Source: Paramicrobacterium humi (GTDB lineage Bacteria > Actinomycetota > Actinomycetes > Actinomycetales > Microbacteriaceae). Taken from it: a stretch of DNA of 64,000 nt. The stretch spans positions 496,001 through 560,000 of the forward strand of contig NZ_FNRY01000001.1 of assembly GCF_900105715.1 (NCBI RefSeq), read 5' to 3'. A program made the translations under genes and the position numbers. Shown here piece after piece: positions 43,445-50,595 of this stretch (its first letter is position 1; every line of letters begins with the position of its first letter). The notes beneath the pieces were generated by a model. The model saw only the letters and a program-made list of their open reading frames with translations. It did not search any database and was not told the origin of the DNA.

Positions 43445-44473
43445 TCAGCCCTTCGGGGCGAAGGACGAGTCGAAGTAGGTGCTGACGTCGCCGGCCTTCT
43501 CGATGAGTCCCGCTGTCGCGAGCACCTCGATCGTGGAGGTCCAGTCGCCTTCGTCGTTGACGCCGGGCGCGGCATCCTTCGTCGCATCCGTGTGGAGGAG
43601 CTTGATGGTCTCCTTCCACTGGTCGAGCAGCACGGACTTGTTCGGCATCTGCGGGTCCTTGCCGTCCATCGCCGCCACTGCCCCTTCGGGGTCTTCGGCC
43701 GCCGCGGTGAACGCCTCGGACGTCGCCGCGACCATGGCCTTCACGAGGTCGGGGTCGTTCGAGATCGTGTCGTCGGGGGCGATGAGGCCGTTGCTGTAGA
43801 AGTTCAGGCCGGCGTCGGAGTAGCGCAAGTAGGTGATCTTCTTGCCGCTCTTGTCGGCGATCGTGGGTCCCTGGTCGTGGGCAAAGCCGATGAGTCCGTC
43901 GACCTGCCCGGAGAGCATGGCGGCGATCTTGCCCGCGGCGTCGAGGTTCTGCTGCTTGACGTCGGACTCGGACAGGCCGACGGCCTCGAGGTAGGCGGGG
44001 AATGTCGTCGTGGGCGCGTCGCCGGCCGAGACCGCGATCGTCTTGCCCTTGAGGTCCTTCGGCGAGGTGATGCCGGAGTCGGAGAACACCTGCACGGCCG
44101 ACGGGGTCGTCTGCAGGAAGACGCCGACGCTCTTTATCGCGACGCCCTTGTCGATGTTCGCCATGACGGCGGGGGTGTCGGCCCAGCCGAAGTCGACCTG
44201 CTTCTGGCCGACCGCCTGCGCGGTCTTCGTCGAGCCTTGCCCGGCCTTGATCGTCAGGTCGATTCCGTGGTCCTCGAAGATGCCCTTCTCGACGCCGTAG
44301 TAGAACGGAGCGTGCTCGCCGTAGGGGTACCAGTTGAGCATGAGGGTCACGGGAGTCGCGCCGTCGGCCTTCTCCTCCGAGCCGCCGGAGGCGCCGGCGC
44401 TGCAGCCGGAGAGGACGAGTGCGGATGCCGCGAAGGCGGCGAGTGCCGTGAGGACGGCGCCTGGCTTCTTCAT
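43445..44473 (-). CDS. NMT1/THI5-like substrate-binding lipoprotein
   Basis: The 342-residue lipoprotein has lipobox LSGC (Cys24). The mature start TLMLNWYPYGEHAPFYYGVEKGIF is the THI5/NMT1 signature shared with ThiY-type proteins, which bind thiamine-pyrimidine precursors. QVDFGWADTPAVM and GQVDGLIGFAHDQGP are also family-typical. Hydroxymethylpyrimidine or a related aromatic is the best guess, but the family also includes binders of other small molecules. No thiamine biosynthesis gene or TPP riboswitch is seen nearby. It lies between the permease and ATPase genes. Confidence 0.85.
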   Translation of the reverse strand: MKKPGAVLTALAAFAASALVLSGCSAGASGGSEEKADGATPVTLMLNWYPYGEHAPFYYGVEKGIFEDHGIDLTIKAGQGSTKTAQAVGQKQVDFGWADTPAVMANIDKGVAIKSVGVFLQTTPSAVQVFSDSGITSPKDLKGKTIAVSAGDAPTTTFPAYLEAVGLSESDVKQQNLDAAGKIAAMLSGQVDGLIGFAHDQGPTIADKSGKKITYLRYSDAGLNFYSNGLIAPDDTISNDPDLVKAMVAATSEAFTAAAEDPEGAVAAMDGKDPQMPNKSVLLDQWKETIKLLHTDATKDAAPGVNDEGDWTSTIEVLATAGLIEKAGDVSTYFDSSFAPKG

Positions 44474-44501
44474 TGAAACTCTTTCTGTTGGGAGGGGAGG
44501 G

Positions 44502-45359
44502 TTAGAGACGGACTGTGGATGCGCCGAGGTCGCGCTTGGAGGCGTGCCACGGGATGAGGAACTTCTCGGCGATCTGGATGATGCCGAAGAGCACGACGCC
44601 CATGAGCGACATGATGATGAGGGCCGCGAACAGCATGGCGGTGTCGAGGTTGCCGTTCGCCTGGAGGATGACGTAGCCGAGGCCTTCGTTCGCGCCGACG
44701 AACTCGCCGACGACAGCGCCCGTGACGGCGAGCGTCGCCGCGACCTTGAGGCCGGAGAGCAGCTCGGGCAGGGCGGCCGGCAGGCGCACCTTGACGAAGG
44801 TCTTGAAGCGCCCCGCTCCCATCGTCGAGGTCAGCTGGAGGATCTCGGGATCGACCGTGCGCAGTCCGGCGAGGCCGGAGATGACGACGGGGAAGAACGC
44901 CATGAGCACGGCGACGAGGATCTTGGGGCTCGCTCCGAAGCCGAGCCAGACGACGAAGAGCGGCGCGATAGCGATCTTCGGGATCACTTGAGCGAAGAGG
45001 ATGACCGGGTAGAGGGTCTTCTCGAGTCCCTGCGAGTACACCATGACGACCGCGACCGCGAGGCCGACGACGACGGCGATGACGAAGCCGACGACGGTCT
45101 CGTACGTCGTCACCCAGGTGTGCTGCGCGAGGTAGGGCACGTTGTCGGCGAAGGCGCTCCAGGTGTCAACCGGCGACGGGATGATGTAGGGCTGCACGAG
45201 GCCGAGCTCGGTGACGAGCCACCAGACGACGAGCACTCCGACGACGAACACGATCGGATGCCAGCTGCGCAGCCACCAGCGAACCACCGAGCCGGGCTCG
45301 CCCTTCTCGTGTGCGAGCGCCATGGCCTCCGTGGCGGGCGGTGATGAGAGTGCGGACAT
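44502..45359 (-). CDS. ABC transporter permease, SsuC/ThiX class
   Basis: The 285-residue permease has six hydrophobic segments and the signature region GAGRFKTFVKVRLPAALPEL (about residue 180), which contacts the ATPase, followed by VTGAVVGEFVGANEGLGYVI typical of SsuC/TauC/ThiX. ATG 45359 is preferred over TTG 45368; a GAGG lies about 10 nt upstream. First gene of the permease-binding protein-ATPase operon, under a near-consensus promoter at 45419-45448. Confidence 0.9.
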   Translation of the reverse strand: MSALSSPPATEAMALAHEKGEPGSVVRWWLRSWHPIVFVVGVLVVWWLVTELGLVQPYIIPSPVDTWSAFADNVPYLAQHTWVTTYETVVGFVIAVVVGLAVAVVMVYSQGLEKTLYPVILFAQVIPKIAIAPLFVVWLGFGASPKILVAVLMAFFPVVISGLAGLRTVDPEILQLTSTMGAGRFKTFVKVRLPAALPELLSGLKVAATLAVTGAVVGEFVGANEGLGYVILQANGNLDTAMLFAALIIMSLMGVVLFGIIQIAEKFLIPWHASKRDLGASTVRL

Positions 45360-45387
45360 GGAAACCAAACCTCGTCATTGAGAAAGC

Positions 45388-45403
45388 GGGAAAGCGTATT
45401 CCC
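45388..45403 (-). promoter_or_regulatory. Operator-like palindrome GGGAAAGCGTATTCCC
   Basis: A 16-bp near-palindrome just downstream of the transcription start expected from the promoter at 45419-45448. It has the central CG and GGGAA/TTCCC arms seen at 45456-45470 and at 24287-24302. This pattern is typical of LacI-family operators. Confidence 0.6.
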
Positions 45404-45418
45404 TTCGGGACGCTCTCG

Positions 45419-45448
45419 ATCATAGGCGGCGTGCCGGAGGAGTGTCAA
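45419..45448 (-). promoter_or_regulatory. Near-consensus promoter of the THI5-like importer operon
   Basis: Minus strand: TTGACA (45448-45443), 18-nt spacer, TATGAT (45424-45419). It is one of the best sigma-70 type promoters in the window and is bracketed by two palindromes. Confidence 0.8.
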
Positions 45449-45455
45449 TTCATTT

Positions 45456-45470
45456 GGGAAACCGATTTCC
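45456..45470 (-). promoter_or_regulatory. Operator-like palindrome GGGAAACCGATTTCC
   Basis: A second copy of the GGGAAA-N-CG-N-TTTCC pattern, 7 bp upstream of the -35 box. With the site at 45388-45403 the promoter is flanked on both sides, a layout that suits looping repression. Confidence 0.6.
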
Positions 45471-45531
45471 GCTCGGCGTGCTCCGTCCTCGCGTAATCTG
45501 GCGGCATGGTGGCGGGACACGGGTCAGCGGG

Positions 45532-46164
45532 ATGAGAGCGCACGCGCGCACCATCTGGCGCGGCATCCGATTCGCCGTCGTCTACGAGCTGCGCATCTAT
45601 CAGAGCCTGTGGTTCTCGATCGCGCGACGCGACCCGGTCGCGGCGCCCGGCAGCATCCCGTTCTCGTACGTTCGCTCGGTGCGCACGGCGCTGCTCGTGT
45701 TCATCATCCTCTCGGCGATCGAAGTGCCCATCGCGCACCTGCTCCTGCGGCCCTGGCCGCCCGTGCAGATCGGCTTCCTCGCCATCGGCATCTGGGGGCT
45801 CGTCTGGATGTTCGGGCTCTGGGGCGCCATGACGGTCTACCCGCACACGCTCGACGACGCGGGCATCCACATCCGCGGCGGCTTCTCGTCACGCGTCGAC
45901 GTGCCCTGGCCGGGCATCGAGGCCGTCACTCTCGAGCTGCACTCGTACGAGAAGGGGAAGAGCGTGCAGATCGTCGAGGAGGACGGCGAGCGCATCCTCT
46001 GCCTCGTGAACGCGAACGAGACCGGCGTTCTCATCACGCTGCGCGCCGCGACTCCGATCCGCGTCCGGAACCGCACGGAGACCGTCACGCACGTGCGCTT
46101 CCGCGCCGACGACTCCCGATCACTCGTGCGCGCGGCGCGTCACTGGACCTCACGCGTGGGCTGA
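45532..46164 (+). CDS. Membrane protein with PH-like C-terminal domain
   Basis: The 210-residue protein has two hydrophobic segments (about residues 50-70 and 78-100) followed by a soluble beta-rich domain with the pattern GIHIRGGFSSRVDVPWPGIEAV, reminiscent of bacterial PH (bPH) domains in small actinobacterial membrane proteins. No catalytic residues are evident. ATG 45532 is the first sensible start; the open frame reaches back to 45442, but that part overlaps the promoter of the divergent operon. Its last 25 bp overlap the convergent MFS gene. Function unknown. Confidence 0.7.
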   Translation: MRAHARTIWRGIRFAVVYELRIYQSLWFSIARRDPVAAPGSIPFSYVRSVRTALLVFIILSAIEVPIAHLLLRPWPPVQIGFLAIGIWGLVWMFGLWGAMTVYPHTLDDAGIHIRGGFSSRVDVPWPGIEAVTLELHSYEKGKSVQIVEEDGERILCLVNANETGVLITLRAATPIRVRNRTETVTHVRFRADDSRSLVRAARHWTSRVG

Positions 46165-47531
46165 CCCGTGCCGGGGGCGGATGCCGCGACTCGCGGCGCC
46201 ACGAGCATCGCGCCCAGCGCGACAAGCACCGTGAGCGCGAACACCGCGCCGAAGGAGGCGACGTTCGAGGAGAACGCGGCGAACACGATCCCCGTGAGGG
46301 CGAGCGACATGGCGCCGCCGAGCGAGTCGGCGATCGACATCGCTGAGCTGTTGAAGCCCTGGTTCTTTGGCGTCGAGAATTCGAGCACCATCACCGACAG
46401 CCGCGGATACGCGAACCCCATGCCGGCGCCGCCGATCGCCCAGCCGACGATCACGACAGCGGCCGGCAGGTGCAGCAGCGCTGTGGCGCACGCGCCCGCC
46501 GTCGCGACGATCACGAGCGCCGAGCCGACTCGCGTGAATACCGGGTGCGCGACGCGGGCGCCGAGTCGGCCCTGCACGGCGGACGCCCCCGACCAGCTGA
46601 GCGCGGCGCACGTGAGGGCGAGGCCGGCGAGACTGGGGCTGAAGCCGTACTCGCGCGTGAGCAGGTAGGGCACGTACACCTCGGCGCCGAAGAAAGCCGC
46701 GGACGCGAGCCCGCGCATCCCGATGACGGAGGGCACGCCGCGCACGGCGGCGAGGGTTCCTCGCGGGACGAGCGGTCGAACGCTCACGAACGCGACGCCG
46801 CAGCAGGCGAGGGCGAGCGACCAGCCCACGCCGGGCAGCTTGCCGAGCAGGTTGAGGCCGAGCACCGCGAGAGCCGCGAGGCTCGCCCACGCGAACCGGC
46901 TCACCGACCAGCGGACGCTGTCGTCGCGCGTGCGCTCGATCCGGCGAAGCGACGGCACGACCATGAGCAGGGCGATGACGATGAGCCCGACGACGCCGAG
47001 GAAGACCCAGTGCCAGCTGAACAGCTCGGCGACCGCGCCCGCCACGACGGGGCCGACGAGGGAGGGCACGACCCACGCCGCGGCGAAGGCGGCGAAGATC
47101 TTCGGATGAAGCGCGCCGGGGTAGACGCGCGCGATCACGACGTAGAGCGCGACCGTCAGCCCGCCGCCGCCGAGTCCCTGCACGAGCCGTCCGGCCACGA
47201 ACACGGGCATGGTCGTGGCCGTTCCCGCCACGAGAAGCCCGATGACGAACGCGAGCACCGCCGCATAGAGCGGGGTCACGGGCCCCCGCCGGTCGGCCCA
47301 GTTGCCGACGCCCACCATCCCGATGACGCCCGTCGCGAGCGGTCCGGCGAACGCGAGAGCGTACAGCGACTCTCCGCGCAGGTCGGCGCTCACGACGGGC
47401 ATCACCGTTGTCACGGCCAGCGACTCGAAGGCGGCGAGGAACACGAGAGCGGTCGATCCCAGCGTCACCCAGCGATACGTCCTGTTAAGGATTCCGCCCG
47501 CGGCCTCCGCGCTCTTCTCGTCCACTGACAC
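46140..47531 (-). CDS. MFS drug-efflux-type transporter under a SoxR-like promoter
   Basis: The 463-residue major facilitator has about twelve or more hydrophobic segments and the loop motifs GNWADRRGPVTPLYAAVL (motif A-like, about residue 80) and VAGRLVQGLGGGGLTVAL (about 120). The last suggests the drug:H+ antiporter class. GTG 47531 is the start; the -10 box of the SoxR-type promoter lies 6 nt upstream, so the mRNA is probably leaderless. Export of redox-active or toxic compounds is inferred. The soxR gene itself is not in the window. Confidence 0.85.
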   Translation of the reverse strand: MSVDEKSAEAAGGILNRTYRWVTLGSTALVFLAAFESLAVTTVMPVVSADLRGESLYALAFAGPLATGVIGMVGVGNWADRRGPVTPLYAAVLAFVIGLLVAGTATTMPVFVAGRLVQGLGGGGLTVALYVVIARVYPGALHPKIFAAFAAAWVVPSLVGPVVAGAVAELFSWHWVFLGVVGLIVIALLMVVPSLRRIERTRDDSVRWSVSRFAWASLAALAVLGLNLLGKLPGVGWSLALACCGVAFVSVRPLVPRGTLAAVRGVPSVIGMRGLASAAFFGAEVYVPYLLTREYGFSPSLAGLALTCAALSWSGASAVQGRLGARVAHPVFTRVGSALVIVATAGACATALLHLPAAVVIVGWAIGGAGMGFAYPRLSVMVLEFSTPKNQGFNSSAMSIADSLGGAMSLALTGIVFAAFSSNVASFGAVFALTVLVALGAMLVAPRVAASAPGTGQPTREVQ

Positions 47532-47537
47532 GTCCTC

Positions 47538-47568
47538 ACCCTAGAACCTCAACTATGGTTGAGGCCAA
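47538..47568 (-). promoter_or_regulatory. SoxR/MerR-type promoter
   Basis: Minus strand: TTGGCC (47568-47563), a long 19-nt spacer, TAGGGT (47543-47538). The 18-bp palindrome CCTCAACTATGGTTGAGG (plus strand 47547-47564) fills the spacer and matches the SoxR-box arms CCTCAA/TTGAGG at the right distance. MerR-family activators work on such overlong spacers. Confidence 0.75.
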
Positions 47569-47619
47569 GCGCCGTCTGGTCGCTGCAGCGCCCCACTCAT
47601 CGAAGAAACGGGAGAGACG

Positions 47620-47913
47620 ATGTCGTTTCAGGCCTACCTCGACGCGATCGAGGCGAAGACCGGACTCACGCCGCGCCAGCTCGTCGACAAGGCGGCCGAG
47701 CGCGGTTTCGGCGCCGACTCGAAGGCCGCGCCGATTCTCGAGTGGCTCAAGGAGGACTACGGTCTGGGTCGCGGCCACGGCATGGCGCTCGTGCACGTGA
47801 TCACCAAGGGCGATCGCATCAGCACGAAGCACGTCGGCACCGACGGCGCGCACGCCGACGCGAGCGACCGACTGTGGCTCGACGGCATCGCGACGAAGCC
47901 CGCCGACTATTGA
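47620..47913 (+). CDS. DUF4287 domain protein
   Basis: The 97-residue protein has the DUF4287 pattern: SFQAYLDAIEAKTGLTPRQL, WLKEDYGLGRGHGMALVHVI. It is small, soluble and charged, with no catalytic motif that I can point to. It is divergent from the MFS gene, so the SoxR-like palindrome lies between them, though the promoter geometry fits only the MFS side. GGGAGAG lies about 7 nt before ATG 47620. Function not established. Confidence 0.85.
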   Translation: MSFQAYLDAIEAKTGLTPRQLVDKAAERGFGADSKAAPILEWLKEDYGLGRGHGMALVHVITKGDRISTKHVGTDGAHADASDRLWLDGIATKPADY

Positions 47914-47938
47914 GCCGCGCGCCCGGCGGTCCGGCTCA
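47911..47938. terminator. Hairpin between DUF4287 and metB
   Basis: TGAGCCG (47911-47917) and CGGCTCA (47932-47938) form a 7-bp stem between the convergent genes. No T-tract; a weak bidirectional terminator at best. Confidence 0.45.
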
Positions 47939-49099
47939 GCGCTTCTTCGCGGCGCGCGCCGTGGCCCGCTCGACGTCGGCGAGCAGGTCGTCGACGTCTT
48001 CGATGCCGACCGAGAGCCGCACGACGTTCTCGGGAACCGCGAGCTCGGTGCCCTTGACCGAGGCGTGCGTCATCTCGCTCGGGTAGTTCACGAGCGACTC
48101 GACGCCGCCGAGCGATTCGGCGAGCGTGAACACCTCGAGCCGCTCGGCGAATCGGCGTGCGACTCGCTCTCCCCCGGTGAACGCGACGGAGAGCATGCCC
48201 CCGAAGCGCGACATCTGCTGCGCGGCGAGCGCGTGCCCAGGGTGCGAGTCGAGGCCCGGGTAGTAGACGCGCTCGACGCCGTCGCGACCGTCGAGGAACT
48301 CGGCGATCTTCTGTGCGTTCGCCGAGTGCCGCTCCATGCGCACGTCGAGGGTCTTGATTCCGCGCGAGGTGAGGTACGCGTCGAACGGACTCGACACGGC
48401 GCCCGCCGCGAACTGCAGGAAGCGCACCTTCTCGTGCAGCGCGTCGTCGTTCAGTGCGACGGCGCCGCCGATGACGTCGGAGTGGCCGCCGAGGTACTTC
48501 GTCGTGGAGTGCACGACGACGTCGGCGCCGAGCGAGAGCGGCTGCTGCAGCGCAGGCGTCGCGAACGTGTTGTCGACGACGACCGTGAGGCCCGCGTGGT
48601 GGCCGATCTCGGCGAGCTCGGCGATGTCGGTGATCTTCATGAGCGGGTTCGAGGGCGTCTCGACCCACAGCACCTTCGTCTCCGGGGTGATCGCGGCCTG
48701 CACGTCCCGCAGGTTCGACAGGTCGACGACGGAGTGGCCGACTCCCCAGTCGCCGAGAATGCGGCTGACGAGCCGGTAGGTTCCGCCGTACACGTCGTTG
48801 CCGATGACCAGGTGGTCGCCCGGGCGCAGGATGCCGCGCAGCAGCGCGTCTTCGGCGGCGAGCCCCGACGAGAACGAGATCGCGTGCTTCGCCTGTTCGA
48901 GCGCCGCGAGCTGCTCCTCGAGGTTCGAGCGCGTCGGGTTGCCCGCGCGGCCGTACTCGTAGCCGTTCCGCAGCCCGCCGATGCCGTCCTGCTTGTGCGT
49001 CGACGTCAGGTGGATGGGCGGGATCACCGCACCCGTGGTCTCGTCGACGGCTTGGCCGGCGTGGATGGCTCGCGTGGCGAATCCGGGAACGTGTGACAT
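47936..49099 (-). CDS. metB: Cystathionine gamma-synthase/lyase (PLP enzyme)
   Basis: The 387-residue protein belongs to the Cys/Met-metabolism PLP family. Motifs: FATRAIHAGQAVDETTGAVIPPIHLTST at the N-terminus, GYEYGRAGNPTR with the Tyr/Arg that hold the PLP phosphate, FSSGLAAEDALL, ETPSNPLMKITDI, the PLP Asp in VVDNTFATP and the Schiff-base Lys in VVHSTTKYLGGHSD (near residue 205). It makes or cleaves cystathionine. It starts at ATG 49099 after GGAGGG, 34 nt downstream of cbs, so the pair links serine, homocysteine and cysteine. Direction (synthase or lyase) cannot be decided from sequence. Confidence 0.93.
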   Translation of the reverse strand: MSHVPGFATRAIHAGQAVDETTGAVIPPIHLTSTHKQDGIGGLRNGYEYGRAGNPTRSNLEEQLAALEQAKHAISFSSGLAAEDALLRGILRPGDHLVIGNDVYGGTYRLVSRILGDWGVGHSVVDLSNLRDVQAAITPETKVLWVETPSNPLMKITDIAELAEIGHHAGLTVVVDNTFATPALQQPLSLGADVVVHSTTKYLGGHSDVIGGAVALNDDALHEKVRFLQFAAGAVSSPFDAYLTSRGIKTLDVRMERHSANAQKIAEFLDGRDGVERVYYPGLDSHPGHALAAQQMSRFGGMLSVAFTGGERVARRFAERLEVFTLAESLGGVESLVNYPSEMTHASVKGTELAVPENVVRLSVGIEDVDDLLADVERATARAAKKR

Positions 49100-49133
49100 G
49101 GTCTTCCCTCCGTGTGGTGGGTGCGGTTTGCGT

Positions 49134-50498
49134 TCAGTTCTTGAGGTAAGTGAGCAGGTCCTGGCGGGTGAGCACCGCTGTCGGGTTCCCGTCGTGCGTG
49201 ACCAGAAGGGCGTCGGATGCCGCGAGCGCGGCGCGCGCGGCCGACACCGACTCGCCCGAGCCGATGAGCGGGAGCGGGTCGCCGAGCACGGTCGAGACGG
49301 CATCCGTCATTGCGCTCTCGCCCGTGAAGACGCGGTCGAGCAGGTCGCGCTCGATGATCGCGCCGGCGACCTCGCCCATCACGACAGGCGGCTCGGTCGA
49401 GAGCACGGGCAGCTGCGAGACGCCGTACTCCGCCATGATCTCGATCGCGTCGCGCACCGTGTCGTCGGGGTGCACGTGCACGAGCGCGGGCACGTCGCCG
49501 CTCTTCGCGGCGACGACCTCGCCCACGGTGCGCTCCCCCGAGTCGTCGAGGAAGCCGTACGAGCGCATCCACTTGTCGTTGAAGATCTTGCCGAGGTAGC
49601 CGCGCCCGCCGTCGGGCAGCAGCACGACGACGATCGCGTCGGCAGGCAGGTCCTTCGCAGCGTTGAGCGCGGCGACGATGGCCATGCCGCTCGAGCCGCC
49701 GACGAGCAGGCCCTCTTCGCGCGCGAGCCGCCGGGTCATGGCGAACGACTCCGCATCGGTGACGGCGATGACCTCGTCGACGACGCTCGGGTCGTACGCA
49801 CCCGGCCAGAAGTCCTCGCCGACGCCCTCGACGAGGTACGGGCGGCCCGTGCCGCCCGAGTACACGGAGCCCTCGGGGTCGGCACCGACGATGCGAACGG
49901 CGGAGTTCGAGACTTCCTTGAGGTAACGGCCGGTTCCGCTGATGGTGCCGCCGGTTCCGACACCGGCGACGAAGTGCGTGACGGCGCCGTCGGTGTCGCG
50001 CCAGATCTCGGGTCCGGTTGTCTCGTAGTGGCTGAGAGGCCCGTTGGGGTTGAAGTACTGGTTGGGCTTGAACGCGCCGTCGATCTCGGTGACGAGCCGG
50101 TCGGACACCGAGTAGTACGACTGCGGGTCGTCGGGAGCGACGGAGGTCGGCGTGACGACGATCTCGGCGCCGTAGGCGGTGAGGACGTTGCGCTTGTCCT
50201 CACCGACCTTGTCGGGAAGCACGAAGACGCACTTGTAGCCGCGCTGCTGCGCGATGAGCGCAAGGCCGACGCCCGTGTTGCCGGAGGTTGGCTCGACGAT
50301 CGTGCCGCCCGGGCGCAGTTCGCCCGAGGCCTCGGCCGCGTCGATGATGCGCTCGGCGATGCGGTCCTTCGAGGACCCGCCGGGGTTCAGGTACTCGAGC
50401 TTCACGAGCACCGTGGCGGCGATGCCCTCGGTCACGGTGTTGAGCTTGACGAGGGGCGTGTCGCCGATGAGTTCGGTGATCGATGAGGCGTAGTGCAC
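49134..50498 (-). CDS. cbs: Cystathionine beta-synthase
   Basis: The 454-residue protein has a PLP fold-type II domain followed by a tandem CBS pair. ELIGDTPLVKLN, YLNPGGSSKDRIAERI with the PLP Lys near residue 44, PTSGNTGVGLAL, and VAGVGTGGTISGTGRYLKE define the catalytic core (residues 1-320). The C-terminal about 120 residues contain the two CBS modules (VPALVHVHPDDTVRDAIEIM and the later LIGSGESVSAARAAL). It condenses serine with homocysteine to cystathionine. It forms an operon with metB downstream, a common actinobacterial pair for reverse transsulfuration. Confidence 0.95.
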   Translation of the reverse strand: MHYASSITELIGDTPLVKLNTVTEGIAATVLVKLEYLNPGGSSKDRIAERIIDAAEASGELRPGGTIVEPTSGNTGVGLALIAQQRGYKCVFVLPDKVGEDKRNVLTAYGAEIVVTPTSVAPDDPQSYYSVSDRLVTEIDGAFKPNQYFNPNGPLSHYETTGPEIWRDTDGAVTHFVAGVGTGGTISGTGRYLKEVSNSAVRIVGADPEGSVYSGGTGRPYLVEGVGEDFWPGAYDPSVVDEVIAVTDAESFAMTRRLAREEGLLVGGSSGMAIVAALNAAKDLPADAIVVVLLPDGGRGYLGKIFNDKWMRSYGFLDDSGERTVGEVVAAKSGDVPALVHVHPDDTVRDAIEIMAEYGVSQLPVLSTEPPVVMGEVAGAIIERDLLDRVFTGESAMTDAVSTVLGDPLPLIGSGESVSAARAALAASDALLVTHDGNPTAVLTRQDLLTYLKN

Positions 50499-50595
50499 GG
50501 TAGTCCGTTTCGTCTGCGGTCGCTTGTGGCGTCACACCGAGCCTACTGCGCGCGAGGAGAGCACGCCCGGATGCTACGGACATGCCCGCTGCCGC

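Noticed and set aside
45360-45470. A TPP riboswitch before the THI5-like importer
   Set aside because: Neither strand shows the conserved riboswitch core, and the leader between promoter and start codon is only about 50 nt.
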